Positions 37,613 to 49,255 are shown, numbered from the stretch's first letter. The stretch is 64,000 nt of DNA from Meiothermus sp. CFH 77666 (GCF_017497985.1 NZ_JAGDFV010000013.1:1-64000), one strand, 5' to 3'. Made by a program: numbers and translations. The notes: a model not told the origin generated them from the sequence alone.

Positions 37613-38955
37613 ACAGGCCTCCAGGATTAGGAGATAGGGTTCTGGGGCCAAACGGCAGACATGTGGCGCTGGCCCTGCTGATCGCTGGTACCTTCAACGC
37701 CGGGCTGGCGCAGGGGTTCTTTGCACCCCTGGAGAACCATCCCTCGCTGTTGCAGGCCCGGTTGGGGCTGGAGGCGGCCCAGGCCCAGTTGCGGGCCACC
37801 CAGAGCCCGGTCAGTGTGCAAGCCCAGGGGGGGTTTTCGTTTTTTGAGGTGTCCCCGCCCCCCGGCCCTCCTACCTGCCCCAATCCGCTCAACCCGCAGT
37901 GCGCTAGCCTGCCCGGCGAGGCCCGGCAGATCACCCTGGGCCTGACCTTTACGCCCTTTCCCTTCGGCGATGTTGCCGATGCGGTCGGTCAGGCGGCGCT
38001 GGGGGTGGAACAGGCTGCACTGGGGGTGCGGCAGGCCCGCACCCAGCTCGAGGCCCAGGCGGTGGAGGCTTTCTGGCGGGTGCGGTTGGCCGAGTCGGGG
38101 CTGGAAGTGGCACGGCTGGGGGTGCGGCTGGCCCAGGCCAACCTCGAGGCCACCCGGCTGCGCGAAAGCCGGGGAGCGGCCAGCCCCAGCGAGGTGCGCC
38201 AGGCCGAGGCCAGCCTGCGCCAGGCGGCCATCCAGCAAACCGACGCCGAGCGCAACCTGGCCCTGGCCCGGCAGAGCCTGGCCGACCTGATCGGGCCCAG
38301 CAGCGCCACCCCACCCCGGCTGGCCGTGCCCACCGAGGGCACCCCGCCCCAGGTGCGGCAGGCCGAACTCCAACTGGCTAACGCCCAGATCGCCTACGAC
38401 CGGGCGGTGCGGGGGGTGCTGCCGGTGGTGCAGGGTAGCTACACCCGCAACACCTCCGACAACGACTCGCTCACCCTGTCCATCAACTCCCGCACCCTGC
38501 AACCGAGCCTCAGCTACACCAACACCTCCCAGGGCCGCAGTGCCCCTCAGGATCGCATCAACGGCACGCTGCAAATCGGCCTTTCGGCCAACATCGCCTT
38601 CGGGGTGCTGGATGCCCTCGAGGCTGCCCAGAAGCAGGTGGACGCAGCCCGTCAGGCCGTGGAGGCCGCCCGGCGCAGCAGCAAGTTGCAAGAGGATTTG
38701 CTGCGCTCTTCCCTGCAGACCGCCGAGCAAAACCTGACCAACGCCCAGCAGGTGCGCTCCGACGCCGAGCGCAGCCTGAACGAAGCCCGCGAGCGCGAAC
38801 GGCTGGGGCTTGCGAGCCCCCTCGCCACCCTGCAAGCCGAACTGGCCCTGGCCCAGGCCCGCCTGGGCGTGGAGCAAGCCGAACTCAACCGCATCCAGCG
38901 AATTTTAGATCTGTACCGCTTTTTTGCCCTACCCCTCAGCGAGGTGAACCGATGA
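37609..38955 (+). CDS. TolC-family outer membrane efflux protein (first of two)
   Basis: Outer membrane channel of a tripartite pump; 448 residues. An N-terminal hydrophobic segment (HVALALLIAGTFNAGLAQG) serves as signal peptide. The rest is long alanine- and glutamine-rich helices in two similar halves (for example VRLAESGLEVARLGVRLAQANLE, and later NLTNAQQVRSDAERSLNEARE), the TolC duplication. It overlaps marR by 4 bases and the second TolC-like gene by 4 bases. Confidence 0.85.
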   Translation: MNRPPGLGDRVLGPNGRHVALALLIAGTFNAGLAQGFFAPLENHPSLLQARLGLEAAQAQLRATQSPVSVQAQGGFSFFEVSPPPGPPTCPNPLNPQCASLPGEARQITLGLTFTPFPFGDVADAVGQAALGVEQAALGVRQARTQLEAQAVEAFWRVRLAESGLEVARLGVRLAQANLEATRLRESRGAASPSEVRQAEASLRQAAIQQTDAERNLALARQSLADLIGPSSATPPRLAVPTEGTPPQVRQAELQLANAQIAYDRAVRGVLPVVQGSYTRNTSDNDSLTLSINSRTLQPSLSYTNTSQGRSAPQDRINGTLQIGLSANIAFGVLDALEAAQKQVDAARQAVEAARRSSKLQEDLLRSSLQTAEQNLTNAQQVRSDAERSLNEARERERLGLASPLATLQAELALAQARLGVEQAELNRIQRILDLYRFFALPLSEVNR

Positions 38956-39941
38956 AACTGGCCATCCCCACCCTTTTGACCCTCCTGACCACGCTCACAT
39001 TGGCCCAGGCCCAGAACCTGAGCCTGGAAACTGCCCTGGCCAAGGCGCTGGAGCAAGCCCCGGTAGTTGCAGCCAAAGTCGAACTCGACGATGCCAGGGC
39101 CAATCTGCAAAGGGTGCTTTCCGACCCCCTCCTGACCCGCCCCAGCAAGGTGCAGGCCGAGCAGCGCTCTGCGCTCGCACAGGCCAGCTACGACCGGGCC
39201 GTGGTGCAGGCCCAGAGCAGCATTGTGGGGGCCTACACCCAGCTGCTCGAGGCCCAGATTCAGGTGCGCCTGGCCCAGAAGGCCCTGGAGGTTGCCACGC
39301 GGGGCCTGGAAATTGCCCAGATTCGCCAGCGCAACGGCTCCGGCACGGCCCTGGATGTTCGCAACGCCCAGAACCGCCTGGATGACGCCCGCAGCAACGC
39401 CACCCGGGCCGAAAACGGCCTGGCCCTGGCCCAGACCTCGCTGCGGAGCCTGGTGGGGCCTTTTGCAAACGTGGCCCCCTTACCGAACCCACCTGCCATG
39501 CCCGAGGCCAGCCTGATTCGGGAGCTACTGGGCAAGAACCCGGACGTGCTACAGGCCCGCCAGCGGGCCGAGCTGGCCAGCCTGCAGGTCGAACTGCTCG
39601 ACCCCAGCTATGCGGCCCGGGCCGAGATTGACGCCGCGAAGGCTCGAGCCGAGCAAGCCGTGGCGGGTGCGCGGGAACTCGAGCGGGGTCTGGGCTTGCA
39701 GTACGACTCGCTCTACCAGAACCTCCAGGCCGCCCAGCGGGCCCTGGGCGTCCAGCAGGCCGCCCTGGCCAATGCCCGCGAGACCCTGGCCAACGAGAAA
39801 AAGCGGCTCGAGGCCGGTCTGATTAGCCAGGTAGCCTACCTGCAGGCCGAGCTTTCCTTCATTCAGGCCGAGCTTGCGGCCCAGCAGGCCCTGGGCAACT
39901 ACTACCGCGCGTACTACAGCCTGCTGGCAGGAGGTCGCTAG
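38952..39941 (+). CDS. TolC-family outer membrane efflux protein (second, shorter)
   Basis: 329 residues with a clean signal peptide (MKLAIPTLLTLLTTLTLAQA). The body is coiled-coil helix of TolC type (YTQLLEAQIQVRLAQKALEV, DVRNAQNRLDDARSNATRAE). It is about 120 residues shorter than the first copy and shorter than usual TolC proteins. Two neighbouring TolC-like genes in one pump operon are uncommon; the pair might form a mixed trimer or one may replace part of the periplasmic adaptor (inference). Its stop overlaps the start of the adaptor gene (TAGTG). Confidence 0.8.
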   Translation: MKLAIPTLLTLLTTLTLAQAQNLSLETALAKALEQAPVVAAKVELDDARANLQRVLSDPLLTRPSKVQAEQRSALAQASYDRAVVQAQSSIVGAYTQLLEAQIQVRLAQKALEVATRGLEIAQIRQRNGSGTALDVRNAQNRLDDARSNATRAENGLALAQTSLRSLVGPFANVAPLPNPPAMPEASLIRELLGKNPDVLQARQRAELASLQVELLDPSYAARAEIDAAKARAEQAVAGARELERGLGLQYDSLYQNLQAAQRALGVQQAALANARETLANEKKRLEAGLISQVAYLQAELSFIQAELAAQQALGNYYRAYYSLLAGGR

Positions 39942-41164
39942 TGTTGGGCCAGACTTTCCTCCGAGGCGGGCTTGCGCTGGGGTTGGTGGGCCTGTTGCTG
40001 GTGGGCTGTGGCCCTCGGCGGGCACAGAGCGAGGCCCCGCAAGCCGCTGAAGGCGCGGTTTCGCGCAGCATCAAGGTGCGGGTTGTAACGCCCGAAACCG
40101 GCACCCTCACCACCACCCGCACCACCGGGGCCACCCTCTCCCCTGCTCGCGAAAGCCAGGTGGGGGCTACCGCCTCGGGCAAGGTACTGGAAGTGCTGGT
40201 ACGGGAGGGTAGCCGGGTGGCAGCGGGGCAGGTGGTTTTGCGGCTCGACCCCGTCAACGCTCAGTCGGCCCTGCGAAACGCCGAACTGGCCCTCGAGCAA
40301 GCCAGGGTGAACCTCGAGCGGGCCCAGCGCTCCACCTCGGGCTCCCTCGCGCCGTTGCAGTCCAGCCTCGAGTCGGCCCTGGCCAACCTACAGGTGGCCG
40401 AGCGGCGCTACCGCGAGGGCAAGCAGCTTTTCGCCGCCGGGGCCATTGCTCAGGTCGAGCTGACCGGCCTCGAGGCGGCTTACAACCAGGCCAAAGCCGC
40501 CGCCGACAACGCCCGCGAGAACCTGGCCCGCGCCCAGCGCGCCTCCAGCGAAGACCTGGCCCTGCTGCGCCTCCAGGTGCAGCAAGCCCAGAACCAGCTA
40601 GCTCAGGCCCGGCGGGCCGTGGCCGATACCGAGGTCAAGGCCCCCTTTGCAGGTGTGGTGGCCGAAACCTTCGTAAACCCCGGCGAGTTCGTTTCGGCGG
40701 GGCAGCGGGCTTTTAGGCTGGCCGATACCAGCCGGCTCGAGGCCAGCTTCCGCCTGCCGCCCGAGGAAGCCGCCGCCCTGCCCTTAGGCAGCCAGGTCAA
40801 CCTGATTTTTGGCGGCCAGACCTACCCCGCTACCCTCAGCAAGAGCAGCAAGGTGCCGGGCACCGACCGGCTGGTGGAGCTGGTGGCCGAGGTCGGGGGC
40901 AGCCTGCCCCCCGGCGCCAGCGCCCAGGTGCGTTACACCCTGCGCCTGGCCCAGGGCCGACTGCTGCCGGCAGGGGCTTTACGCACCGAAGGGCGTAATA
41001 CCTTCGTGTTCGTGGTACAGGACGGCAAAGCCGTGCGGACGCCGGTGCGGGTGCTGGGCGACACCGGCACCCGTGTGGCCGTGGAAGGGCTCTCCGGCCA
41101 GCCGGTGGTGTTTCCGGTGCCCTCGAGCCTCTCCGACGGCGATACCGTGGAGGTGGTGCAGTGA
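39941..41164 (+). CDS. RND efflux membrane fusion protein (lipoprotein adaptor)
   Basis: Periplasmic adaptor linking the RND pump to the TolC channel; 407 residues. A lipobox LLVGC with Cys at residue 23 indicates a lipid anchor. Then a barrel/lipoyl part (SQVGATASGKVLEVLVREG, SRVAAGQVVLRLD), a long coiled-coil hairpin (residues about 105-215), the second lipoyl half (ADTEVKAPFAGVVAETFVNPG), and a beta-barrel and membrane-proximal domain. The start is a GTG overlapping the previous stop; no ribosome site is needed if coupled. The RND gene follows after 208 bases. Confidence 0.88.
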   Translation: MLGQTFLRGGLALGLVGLLLVGCGPRRAQSEAPQAAEGAVSRSIKVRVVTPETGTLTTTRTTGATLSPARESQVGATASGKVLEVLVREGSRVAAGQVVLRLDPVNAQSALRNAELALEQARVNLERAQRSTSGSLAPLQSSLESALANLQVAERRYREGKQLFAAGAIAQVELTGLEAAYNQAKAAADNARENLARAQRASSEDLALLRLQVQQAQNQLAQARRAVADTEVKAPFAGVVAETFVNPGEFVSAGQRAFRLADTSRLEASFRLPPEEAAALPLGSQVNLIFGGQTYPATLSKSSKVPGTDRLVELVAEVGGSLPPGASAQVRYTLRLAQGRLLPAGALRTEGRNTFVFVVQDGKAVRTPVRVLGDTGTRVAVEGLSGQPVVFPVPSSLSDGDTVEVVQ

Positions 41165-41200
41165 GGGTTCGCCAGGCCCAAATCTTTGTGAACCCCGTGC

Positions 41201-41302
41201 CTTCTCTCCTTGTAGGAGAAGGTAGCGACACCCCACCGATGCCTTTGCGCTCCATTGCGGCGAAGCCATTGGCTGGATCGGGGGTGTTGTCGGATGAGGG
41301 GC
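41201..41302. repeat. palindromic MITE-like repeat, copy 1
   Basis: Begins with the hairpin CTTCTCTCC-ttgta-GGAGAAGG, continues with GTAGCGACACCCC and ends with GGGGTGTTGTCGGATGAGGGG, whose first part pairs with it. The same order of elements occurs at 50922-51032. It lies between the adaptor and pump genes of one operon, so it may be transcribed and fold. Confidence 0.6.
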
Positions 41303-41372
41303 ATATGGAACGCCCCTCGAAAATAACCATTCAGGTTGGGCTGGTATCAGCGCAGCAGGAGGGGGGGCCGGT

Positions 41373-44300
41373 ATGAGCCAGGAAGAACGCAAAAACCCAG
41401 CGCCCCAGACCGGCGATAAACCGGAGAACCCACTCATTGCGTTCTTTGTCAAGCGCTTCGTGTTCTCCACCGCGGTATTCCTGGCCATGGTGCTCTTCGG
41501 CCTCATCTCGGGTAGCCGGGTGGGGGTAGACCTGCTGCCGCGCTTCGAAATTCCGGTGGTGGCGGTCACGACCGCCTACCCCGGCGCCGGGCCCGAGGAG
41601 GTCGAGCAGCAGATAAGCCGCCCCATCGAGGATGCGGTCTCGACCCTTTCCGGCCTCGACCAGATCGCCTCGCTTTCGGGGGAGGGCTTCTCCCAGGTGA
41701 TTGTTTCGTTCGAGTTTGGGCAGGACATCAACCGCGTGGCCACCGATGTCTCCCAGCGGGTGGCGGCGGTGCGAGGCCAGTTGCCGCGCGAGGCCCAGGC
41801 CCCGGTGGTGCAACGCTTCGACCCCGCGGCAGCGCCCATCCTGTTCATCGCGCTGTCCGCCGAGGGGCGCGACCTGCGCGAGGTGGCCAAGTACGCCAAC
41901 GATGTGCTCAAGCCCCGGCTGCAGCTGGTGGGCGGGGTGGCCGATGTGCAGGTACAAGGCGCCCCCGACCGGCAGATTCAGGTCTTGCTCGACCCCTACA
42001 AGGTGGCCGCCTACAACCTCTCCCCAGCCCAGGTGGTGGGGGCCATCCAGACCTCGGCGCTGGCGGTGCCTGCTGGCACCCAGAGCAACCAGGGGCAGCG
42101 CCTGCTGTTCACCCTGCGCAACACCCCCACCACCCCGGAAGAGGTGGGGCGCATCCTGGTAGACCCTGCACGGGGCCTCGAGGTGCGCGACCTCGGCGTG
42201 GTGCGCGACACCCAGGCCGAGCCCACCCGCCTGACCCGGCTCAACGGCCAGCCGGTAATTCCCCTGGCCATCCGCAAAACCCCCGACTCCAACGCCGTAG
42301 CGGTGGCCCAGGGCATCAAGCGCACCCTCCAGGAAGCCCGCCTGCCCCAGGGCTACCAGGCCCGCATCGTGGGCGACACCACCACCTTTATCGAGAACAC
42401 CGTCAACGACACCTTCCGCGAGGTGCTGCTGGTCGCCCTGATCGTCTCCTTCATCACCCTGATCTTTCTGGGCAAGCTCAACTCGGTTTTTAGCGTGGTG
42501 CTGGCCATTCCCATCACCATGTCGGGCGCTTTGATTGTGTTTGGCTTGCTGGGCTTTACCTTCAACGTCATCAGCCTGCTGGCCATCATCGTGGCGGTCG
42601 GCATCGTGGTAGACGACTCCATCGTGCTGGCCGAGAACATCGAGCGTTACCGCAAGATGGGCTACGACAACCTGCAAGCGGTGCTGAAGGGCTCTACCGA
42701 GGTACTCTCGGCGGTTTCGGCGGCCACCCTCTCGCTTTTGGCGGTGTTCTTGCCGATTAGCTTTTTGCCGGGCATCATCGGGGAGTTTTTCCGGCAGTTT
42801 GGCATCGTGCTGGCCGCGGCCATTGCGGTGAGCTGGCTCGAGGCCCTGTTCTTCCTGACCGTGCGCCTGGCTTACTTCCCCGACCCCGAGCCCCCCACCT
42901 GGCGGCAACTGGGGGCCCGCTTTTTGGGTCTGGGCCAGGATCTGCGCTGGGGGCTGCGGTTGCATGTCTACCGGCAGCCGGGCCTGAGCTGGGAGCGCCG
43001 CCTGTTCAATGTGCTGATTACGCCCATCACCCTGCTCCTGGCCCCCTTGCGCTGGCTGTTCTCGGTGATTTTCGGGCTGGCCGGGGCCATTACCGGCAGC
43101 CTGCACGGGGTTTCGGAGCGGGTATTCCTGGGGCTGCGCGAGCTGTATGCCCGCAGCCTGGCCGCCGCCCTGAAGCGAAGCGGTCTGGTGCTCTTGCTGG
43201 GCCTGGGCTTCTTCCTGAGCATTGGCTATGTGGGCCCCAAAATTCCTTTCAACTTTACCGCCAAAAACGACAACGGCCAGATGAACGTGGATCTGGTGCT
43301 GCCCAAAGGCACCGCCCTCAGCGAGACCGATGCCCTTACAAGGCGGCTCGAGGGCTGGCTGGCGACCCGGCCCGAGGTTCGGGCAGTACTCAACACCGTG
43401 GGCAGCTCACAAAACATCCTGGGCGCGGGCAACCCCGAACGGGCCCGCCTGGTGATTGAGCTGGTGCCCAAGGACGAGCGCGAGAACGTCTACGACCTGC
43501 TGCCCACCTACCGCGAGGCCCTGGAGAAGCTCCTGGCCGACCGCCCCGAGGCCGACCTGCGGGTGACCGTGCCGGAAGGGGGGCCGGGTGGGGCTGCCGA
43601 CCTGCAGTACACCCTGACCGCCCCCAGCCCCACGCTGCTGGCCGAAAAGAACCGCCAGGCCCTCCAGGTCATGCGGCAGCTCCCCTACCTCATTGATGTG
43701 CGCAGCAGCCTCGAGGAGACCGCCAGTGAGCGGGTACTGGTGCCCAACCCCAACAAGCTCCAGGGCACCGGCCTGACCCCCAACGACCTCGCCCAGACCC
43801 TGCGCATCTACAACGCCGGCACCGAGGCCGGCAACCTGCGCTCCGGCGGCGACGATATTCCCATCGTGGTCAGGGCCGACCCGCGCTTCGTACCCGACCA
43901 GACCAGCCTGCTCTCGCTGCCGGTCACCGCCCCGGCCCTGCGCAGCGCCCTGCCCCTGGGGAGCTTAGGGCAGTTCGAAAACCGCCAGACCCCCGCGCAG
44001 CTTTCGCGTACCAACCAGGCTTTCTCTACCGGCATCAACGCCAATCGTGCGCCCGGCACCGAGATCGGCACCTTCCAGCTTTCCAACCTGGTGCGCCAGG
44101 AGCTGGAAAAGGCCGGGGTCTTTACCGATGGGGTGCGCCTCGAGACCCAGGGCTCCACCGCCTTTGTGGGCGACCTGGCCCGCAGCGCCCCCATTGCCTT
44201 CGGGCTGGCCCTGCTGCTCAACTTTCTGGTGATCTCGAGCCAGTTCAACACCTTCCGCTACCCGCTCTACCTGCTCCTGCCCGTGCCGCTCGCGCTGGTG

Positions 44301-44726
44301 GGGGCCTTCTGGTTCCTCTACTTCTTCAGAAGCGGCCTCGACGTGGTCTCGGTGCTGGGCGTGGTCATTCTGATTGGACTGGTCACCAAAAACGCCATCC
44401 TGCTACTGGACTTTGCGGTGCGCGAGGCCCGCGAAAAGCCCCTCTACGATGCCCTGGTAGAGGCGGCCCGGCTGCGTCTGCGCCCCATCCTGATGACCAC
44501 CCTGACGGTGCTGATGATCTCCATACCCCTCATAGCCGCGGCTGGCGAGGGCTCGGAGTTCCGCAAGCCCCTGGGCATCATCATCCTGGGCGGAGTCTCG
44601 GTTTCCATGCTGCTGACGCTGTTTGTGGTGCCGGCTGCGTTCTACCTGTTTGAGCGCAAACGCTACGAGAAGATGCGCCAGGAGCGCACCAGCTTGCAGG
44701 GCGCCGCGCCAGCGGTGGGGGATTGA
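41373..44726 (+). CDS. RND-family efflux pump (AcrB/HAE1-like)
   Basis: Inner membrane proton-driven exporter, 1117 residues in two homologous halves. First half: signal-like TM1 (STAVFLAMVLFGLISGS), porter domain, then TM2-6 with the proton-relay pair in VGIVVDDSIVLAENIERY (about 413-415). Second half: TM7 near 610, porter repeats, and TM8-12 with VVILIGLVTKNAILLLDF. A charged cytosolic insert after TM6 (PDPEPPTWRQLGARFLG onward, about 120 residues with hydrophobic stretches) makes it longer than the usual 1030-1050. AGGAGG lies 10 bases upstream of the ATG. Substrate cannot be predicted. Confidence 0.93.
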   Translation: MSQEERKNPAPQTGDKPENPLIAFFVKRFVFSTAVFLAMVLFGLISGSRVGVDLLPRFEIPVVAVTTAYPGAGPEEVEQQISRPIEDAVSTLSGLDQIASLSGEGFSQVIVSFEFGQDINRVATDVSQRVAAVRGQLPREAQAPVVQRFDPAAAPILFIALSAEGRDLREVAKYANDVLKPRLQLVGGVADVQVQGAPDRQIQVLLDPYKVAAYNLSPAQVVGAIQTSALAVPAGTQSNQGQRLLFTLRNTPTTPEEVGRILVDPARGLEVRDLGVVRDTQAEPTRLTRLNGQPVIPLAIRKTPDSNAVAVAQGIKRTLQEARLPQGYQARIVGDTTTFIENTVNDTFREVLLVALIVSFITLIFLGKLNSVFSVVLAIPITMSGALIVFGLLGFTFNVISLLAIIVAVGIVVDDSIVLAENIERYRKMGYDNLQAVLKGSTEVLSAVSAATLSLLAVFLPISFLPGIIGEFFRQFGIVLAAAIAVSWLEALFFLTVRLAYFPDPEPPTWRQLGARFLGLGQDLRWGLRLHVYRQPGLSWERRLFNVLITPITLLLAPLRWLFSVIFGLAGAITGSLHGVSERVFLGLRELYARSLAAALKRSGLVLLLGLGFFLSIGYVGPKIPFNFTAKNDNGQMNVDLVLPKGTALSETDALTRRLEGWLATRPEVRAVLNTVGSSQNILGAGNPERARLVIELVPKDERENVYDLLPTYREALEKLLADRPEADLRVTVPEGGPGGAADLQYTLTAPSPTLLAEKNRQALQVMRQLPYLIDVRSSLEETASERVLVPNPNKLQGTGLTPNDLAQTLRIYNAGTEAGNLRSGGDDIPIVVRADPRFVPDQTSLLSLPVTAPALRSALPLGSLGQFENRQTPAQLSRTNQAFSTGINANRAPGTEIGTFQLSNLVRQELEKAGVFTDGVRLETQGSTAFVGDLARSAPIAFGLALLLNFLVISSQFNTFRYPLYLLLPVPLALVGAFWFLYFFRSGLDVVSVLGVVILIGLVTKNAILLLDFAVREAREKPLYDALVEAARLRLRPILMTTLTVLMISIPLIAAAGEGSEFRKPLGIIILGGVSVSMLLTLFVVPAAFYLFERKRYEKMRQERTSLQGAAPAVGD

Positions 44727-44898
44727 GTACGCTTTGCCTCGGGACGATTAGCGCTCTCAAAAAGCATGTGGCCAAACCGGATTCTGAACTCCAGATCCAC
44801 AGATTCGGACATCATTTGAAAACCACCTAGCAACCACAACAGCAACCACCACAATGGTAGTTTGATTGACCTTAAGCCCAGGTATTACGATAGGCAAC

Positions 44899-45468
44899 AT
44901 GCTCTACCATCTGATTGGCGAAGAGAGCGAGTTGCGCCTGCTCCAGTATCAACATGCCGAGGCCCTTTACAACCTGATCATGCAAAACCGTGAACACCTT
45001 GGCCGCTGGCTACCCTGGATTGATGAATACAACACTGTGAATTCGCTTTACTACTACATTCGCGACTCACTGGAGGCTTTCTCAAAGGGTACAGAGCTGC
45101 CACTCACCGTCTGGCACCAAAGCGAACTTGCGGGTATGGTCGGCCTTTACGAGATCAGACTGCACCATCGAAAGGCCCAGATCGGCTACTGGCTCGGCGA
45201 ATCGTTCCAGGGCAAAGGGCTGATCTACAGGTCTATACGTGCGCTGCTGGCCCACGCCTTTACCGAACTAGGGCTTGGCAGAGTGGAAATCCAGGTGGCG
45301 AGCCACAACCCGCGTAGTAGAGCCGTGCCTGAACGGCTGGGATTCAAGCCCGAGGGGGTTTTGCGGCAAGCCTTCATCGTGCGCCAGGAGGTACAAGACC
45401 TGGTGGTTTACGGCATGACCCTCCAGGATTGGTTTGCGTTTCAGGCTTCGCTGGTCGAGTTCTCTTGA
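44899..45468 (+). CDS. GNAT acetyltransferase, RimJ/RimL type
   Basis: 189-residue N-acetyltransferase of the ribosomal-protein alanine acetyltransferase group. Visible motifs: an N-terminal LRLLQYQHAEALYNLI, the AIGYWL-like strand QIGYWLGESFQGKGLIYRSI with the acetyl-CoA loop (QGKG), and GRVEIQVASHNPRSRAVPERLGF, the standard end of the fold. True substrate is unknown; it may acetylate a ribosomal or other small protein N-terminus. The ATG at 44899 is preferred to the in-frame TTG at 44866; no strong ribosome site for either. The TTG extension matches nothing. Confidence 0.85.
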   Translation: MLYHLIGEESELRLLQYQHAEALYNLIMQNREHLGRWLPWIDEYNTVNSLYYYIRDSLEAFSKGTELPLTVWHQSELAGMVGLYEIRLHHRKAQIGYWLGESFQGKGLIYRSIRALLAHAFTELGLGRVEIQVASHNPRSRAVPERLGFKPEGVLRQAFIVRQEVQDLVVYGMTLQDWFAFQASLVEFS

Positions 45469-45528
45469 ATACAAATACCAAGTTACCTCCAAGTCACCTG
45501 GTAAGTCACCCAACAGCAGGTCAAAAGT

Positions 45529-46272
45529 ATGAGCAAATACCGCGTTTTCTGGCTGGTTTTCTTTGGAGGTCTGCTGCTTTTTGCCGGGGCCATGGTCTGG
45601 TACACCCGGCAGGCCCTCAAGCCCTATCCGGCAAACCAGGCTGCCCAGGCGGCCCTGCAAACCGATGCCCAGGTGCAGGTTCGCGCCACCCCCTACGGCT
45701 GGATCTTCCTGCCGCCAGGGCCTGTTAGGGGCGGGCTGGCCTTCTATCCGGGGGGTCTGGTAGAGCCCCAGGCCTATGCCCCCGTGATGCGCCGGATTGC
45801 CCAGGGGGGGTACCGGGTGGCGCTGCTCCAGGTGCGCTTTAACCTGGCCGTCACCGAGCAAGGCAAGGCCCGCCAGGCCATCGCCGAGGCGCCCGACCTG
45901 CCCTGGGCGGTGGGGGGTCATAGCCTGGGGGGGGTGGTGGCCTCCAACTTCGCCGACAGCAACCCCAGCGTAAAAGCCCTGGTGATGTGGGCCGCCTATC
46001 CCCAGAACGATCTCTCGAGCAAAACCCTGCCCACTTTGGCCCTGTTTGGCGAAAAAGATGGGGTCATTCGGCAAGAGCAGCTCGAGGCCAGCCAGAGTAA
46101 ATTTCCGCAGAACACCCTCAAACAAACCATTCCGGGCCTCAATCACGCGGGGTTTGGTTCGTACGGCCCCCAGCGCGGCGATAACCCTGCCAGCATCACC
46201 CCTAAGGCGGGCTGGGACGAGATTGCTCGCAGAACCTTGGCGTTTCTGGATCAAACGCTGGTCAAGCCTTAA
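45529..46272 (+). CDS. alpha/beta hydrolase with an N-terminal membrane anchor
   Basis: 247 residues. A single N-terminal membrane helix (VFWLVFFGGLLLFAGAMVWY) or uncleaved signal is followed by an alpha/beta hydrolase: nucleophile Ser in GGHSLGG, acid Asp in LFGEKDGV, and His in GLNHAGFGSYG. The YPGGLVEPQAYAPVM region is the usual oxyanion-hole strand of this dienelactone-hydrolase-like group. The substrate is unknown; the protein should face the periplasm. It lies 60 bases after the acetyltransferase gene. Confidence 0.88.
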   Translation: MSKYRVFWLVFFGGLLLFAGAMVWYTRQALKPYPANQAAQAALQTDAQVQVRATPYGWIFLPPGPVRGGLAFYPGGLVEPQAYAPVMRRIAQGGYRVALLQVRFNLAVTEQGKARQAIAEAPDLPWAVGGHSLGGVVASNFADSNPSVKALVMWAAYPQNDLSSKTLPTLALFGEKDGVIRQEQLEASQSKFPQNTLKQTIPGLNHAGFGSYGPQRGDNPASITPKAGWDEIARRTLAFLDQTLVKP

Positions 46273-46275
46273 TGG

Positions 46276-47114
46276 CTATGACTTTCCAAACCGGCGCCCG
46301 GCGATGAAACGGTCCACCCAGCGGTCGGGTAACATACGCGCCAGAAGGGCCCCGACTCTGGCATCCCGCCCCACCACATAGCGGGTTTTGGGGCGGGCCG
46401 AGACCAGGGCTTGCTCCACAACCTTAGCCACTTCGTTGGGGTGCAGGCCTCTGCCGTCCTGGCCCCGGATATAGCGCAGGATGCCGTCAATAGCACCACC
46501 GTAGAGCTGGGTGGCATCAGGGGAAAGCTGCTCTTTGAGTGCCTCGCCCCAGGCAATCCCCTTGCGCCAGATGGGCGTCTGGATATTGCCGGGCTCGATG
46601 ATGGACACTTCGATACCCCAGGGTGCCAGCTCCCGCCTGAGGGCATCGCCAATGGCCTCGAGGGCAAACTTCGAGGCCGCATACGGCCCCATCAGGGGCG
46701 CCGCTACCCGCCCGCTGATGGAGCTCATCAGGACTATCCGCCCTCTGGCCTCCCGCAGCAGGGGCAAAAAGGCCTGGGTGACGGCCACCTGTCCAACCAC
46801 GTTGACCTCGAGCACCCGCCTGAGCTCCTGCAAGGGCACAAACTCGAGCGGCCCCGCCACCGCAATCCCGGCATTGTTCACCAAACCCTCGAGCTTTGGT
46901 GTTTGGGTGAGGACAAACTGAACCGCCTTGCGAATAGAGGCTTCGTCTGCCACGTCCAGCAGAACCGGCGTCAGGTGGCCTTTTGACTTTTGCTGCAGGG
47001 CTTCGGCATCGGTATTTTTGCGCACCCCGGCAAAAACCCGGTAGCCCCGGTCTTGCAGCCACAGCGCACAGGCCTCCCCGATGCCGGTCGAGGCGCCGGT
47101 AATCAGCACGGTTT

Positions 47115-47118
<4 letters not shown>
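46276..47118 (-). CDS. short-chain dehydrogenase/reductase
   Basis: NAD(P)-dependent oxidoreductase of 280 residues: the nucleotide-binding TGASTGIG at residues 7-14, NNAG strand (LEGLVNNAGIAVAG), catalytic Ser in MSSISG and Tyr-x-x-x-Lys in YAASK. A C-terminal extension (PKTRYVVGRDARVGALLARM) is typical of classical SDRs acting on lipids or retinol-like substrates; the substrate is unknown. The GTG at 47118 overlaps the acpS stop (GTGA), so the two are co-translated. It converges with the hydrolase gene, only 3 bases away. Confidence 0.9.
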
Positions 47119-48880
<1,762 letters not shown>

Positions 48881-49033
48881 TGGGTGAGAACCGCCTTTGG
48901 TCGAACGCTTTCAACACAGTAGGAGCCGTGAGGCAGGGAGCAGGGGACAGCGGTTGCAGGCCACCACCCACCTCCTACCACCAACGCCCGCCTTGTGTAT
49001 GGTTGAAAGCTGGTTCCCAAAGTTGGTGTAAGC

Positions 49034-49255
49034 TCACTCTTCTTCAGCCTCGAGCCGCTTCAATAGCTCCTTGAGCTGCGCCTTCTGCTGACCCTCTTCC
49101 ATCCCATCGGCCAGTTTTTCGATGGCCAGGCGCACCACCTCGGACTTGGAAACCAGTTGCTCGGGGCTGGATAGCTCGTAGGCCAGCCTGGTCAGGAGCG
49201 CGTCCTGATCATCGCTGATAACTACCTGCAAACGCTTTTTTTCTTTTTTGGGCAT
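49034..49255 (-). CDS. ribbon-helix-helix (CopG-like) DNA-binding protein
   Basis: 73 residues. A basic N-terminus (MPKKEKKRLQVVISDDQD) supplies the ribbon strand, followed by two helices (LLTRLAYELSSP and SKSEVVRLAIEKLADGM) and a charged tail (LKELLKRLEAEEE). This is the CopG/Arc pattern. No toxin gene is adjacent, so it is more likely an autoregulated repressor than an antitoxin. A perfect 9-bp inverted repeat (49277-49306) lies just upstream and is a natural operator; its half-site recurs near the murA promoter. Confidence 0.75.
   Translation of the reverse strand: MPKKEKKRLQVVISDDQDALLTRLAYELSSPEQLVSKSEVVRLAIEKLADGMEEGQQKAQLKELLKRLEAEEE

Noticed and set aside
41331-43106. 591-codon antisense frame under the RND gene
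   Set aside because: Glutamine/histidine/glycine-rich mirror of the pump sequence; no start signal or known domain.
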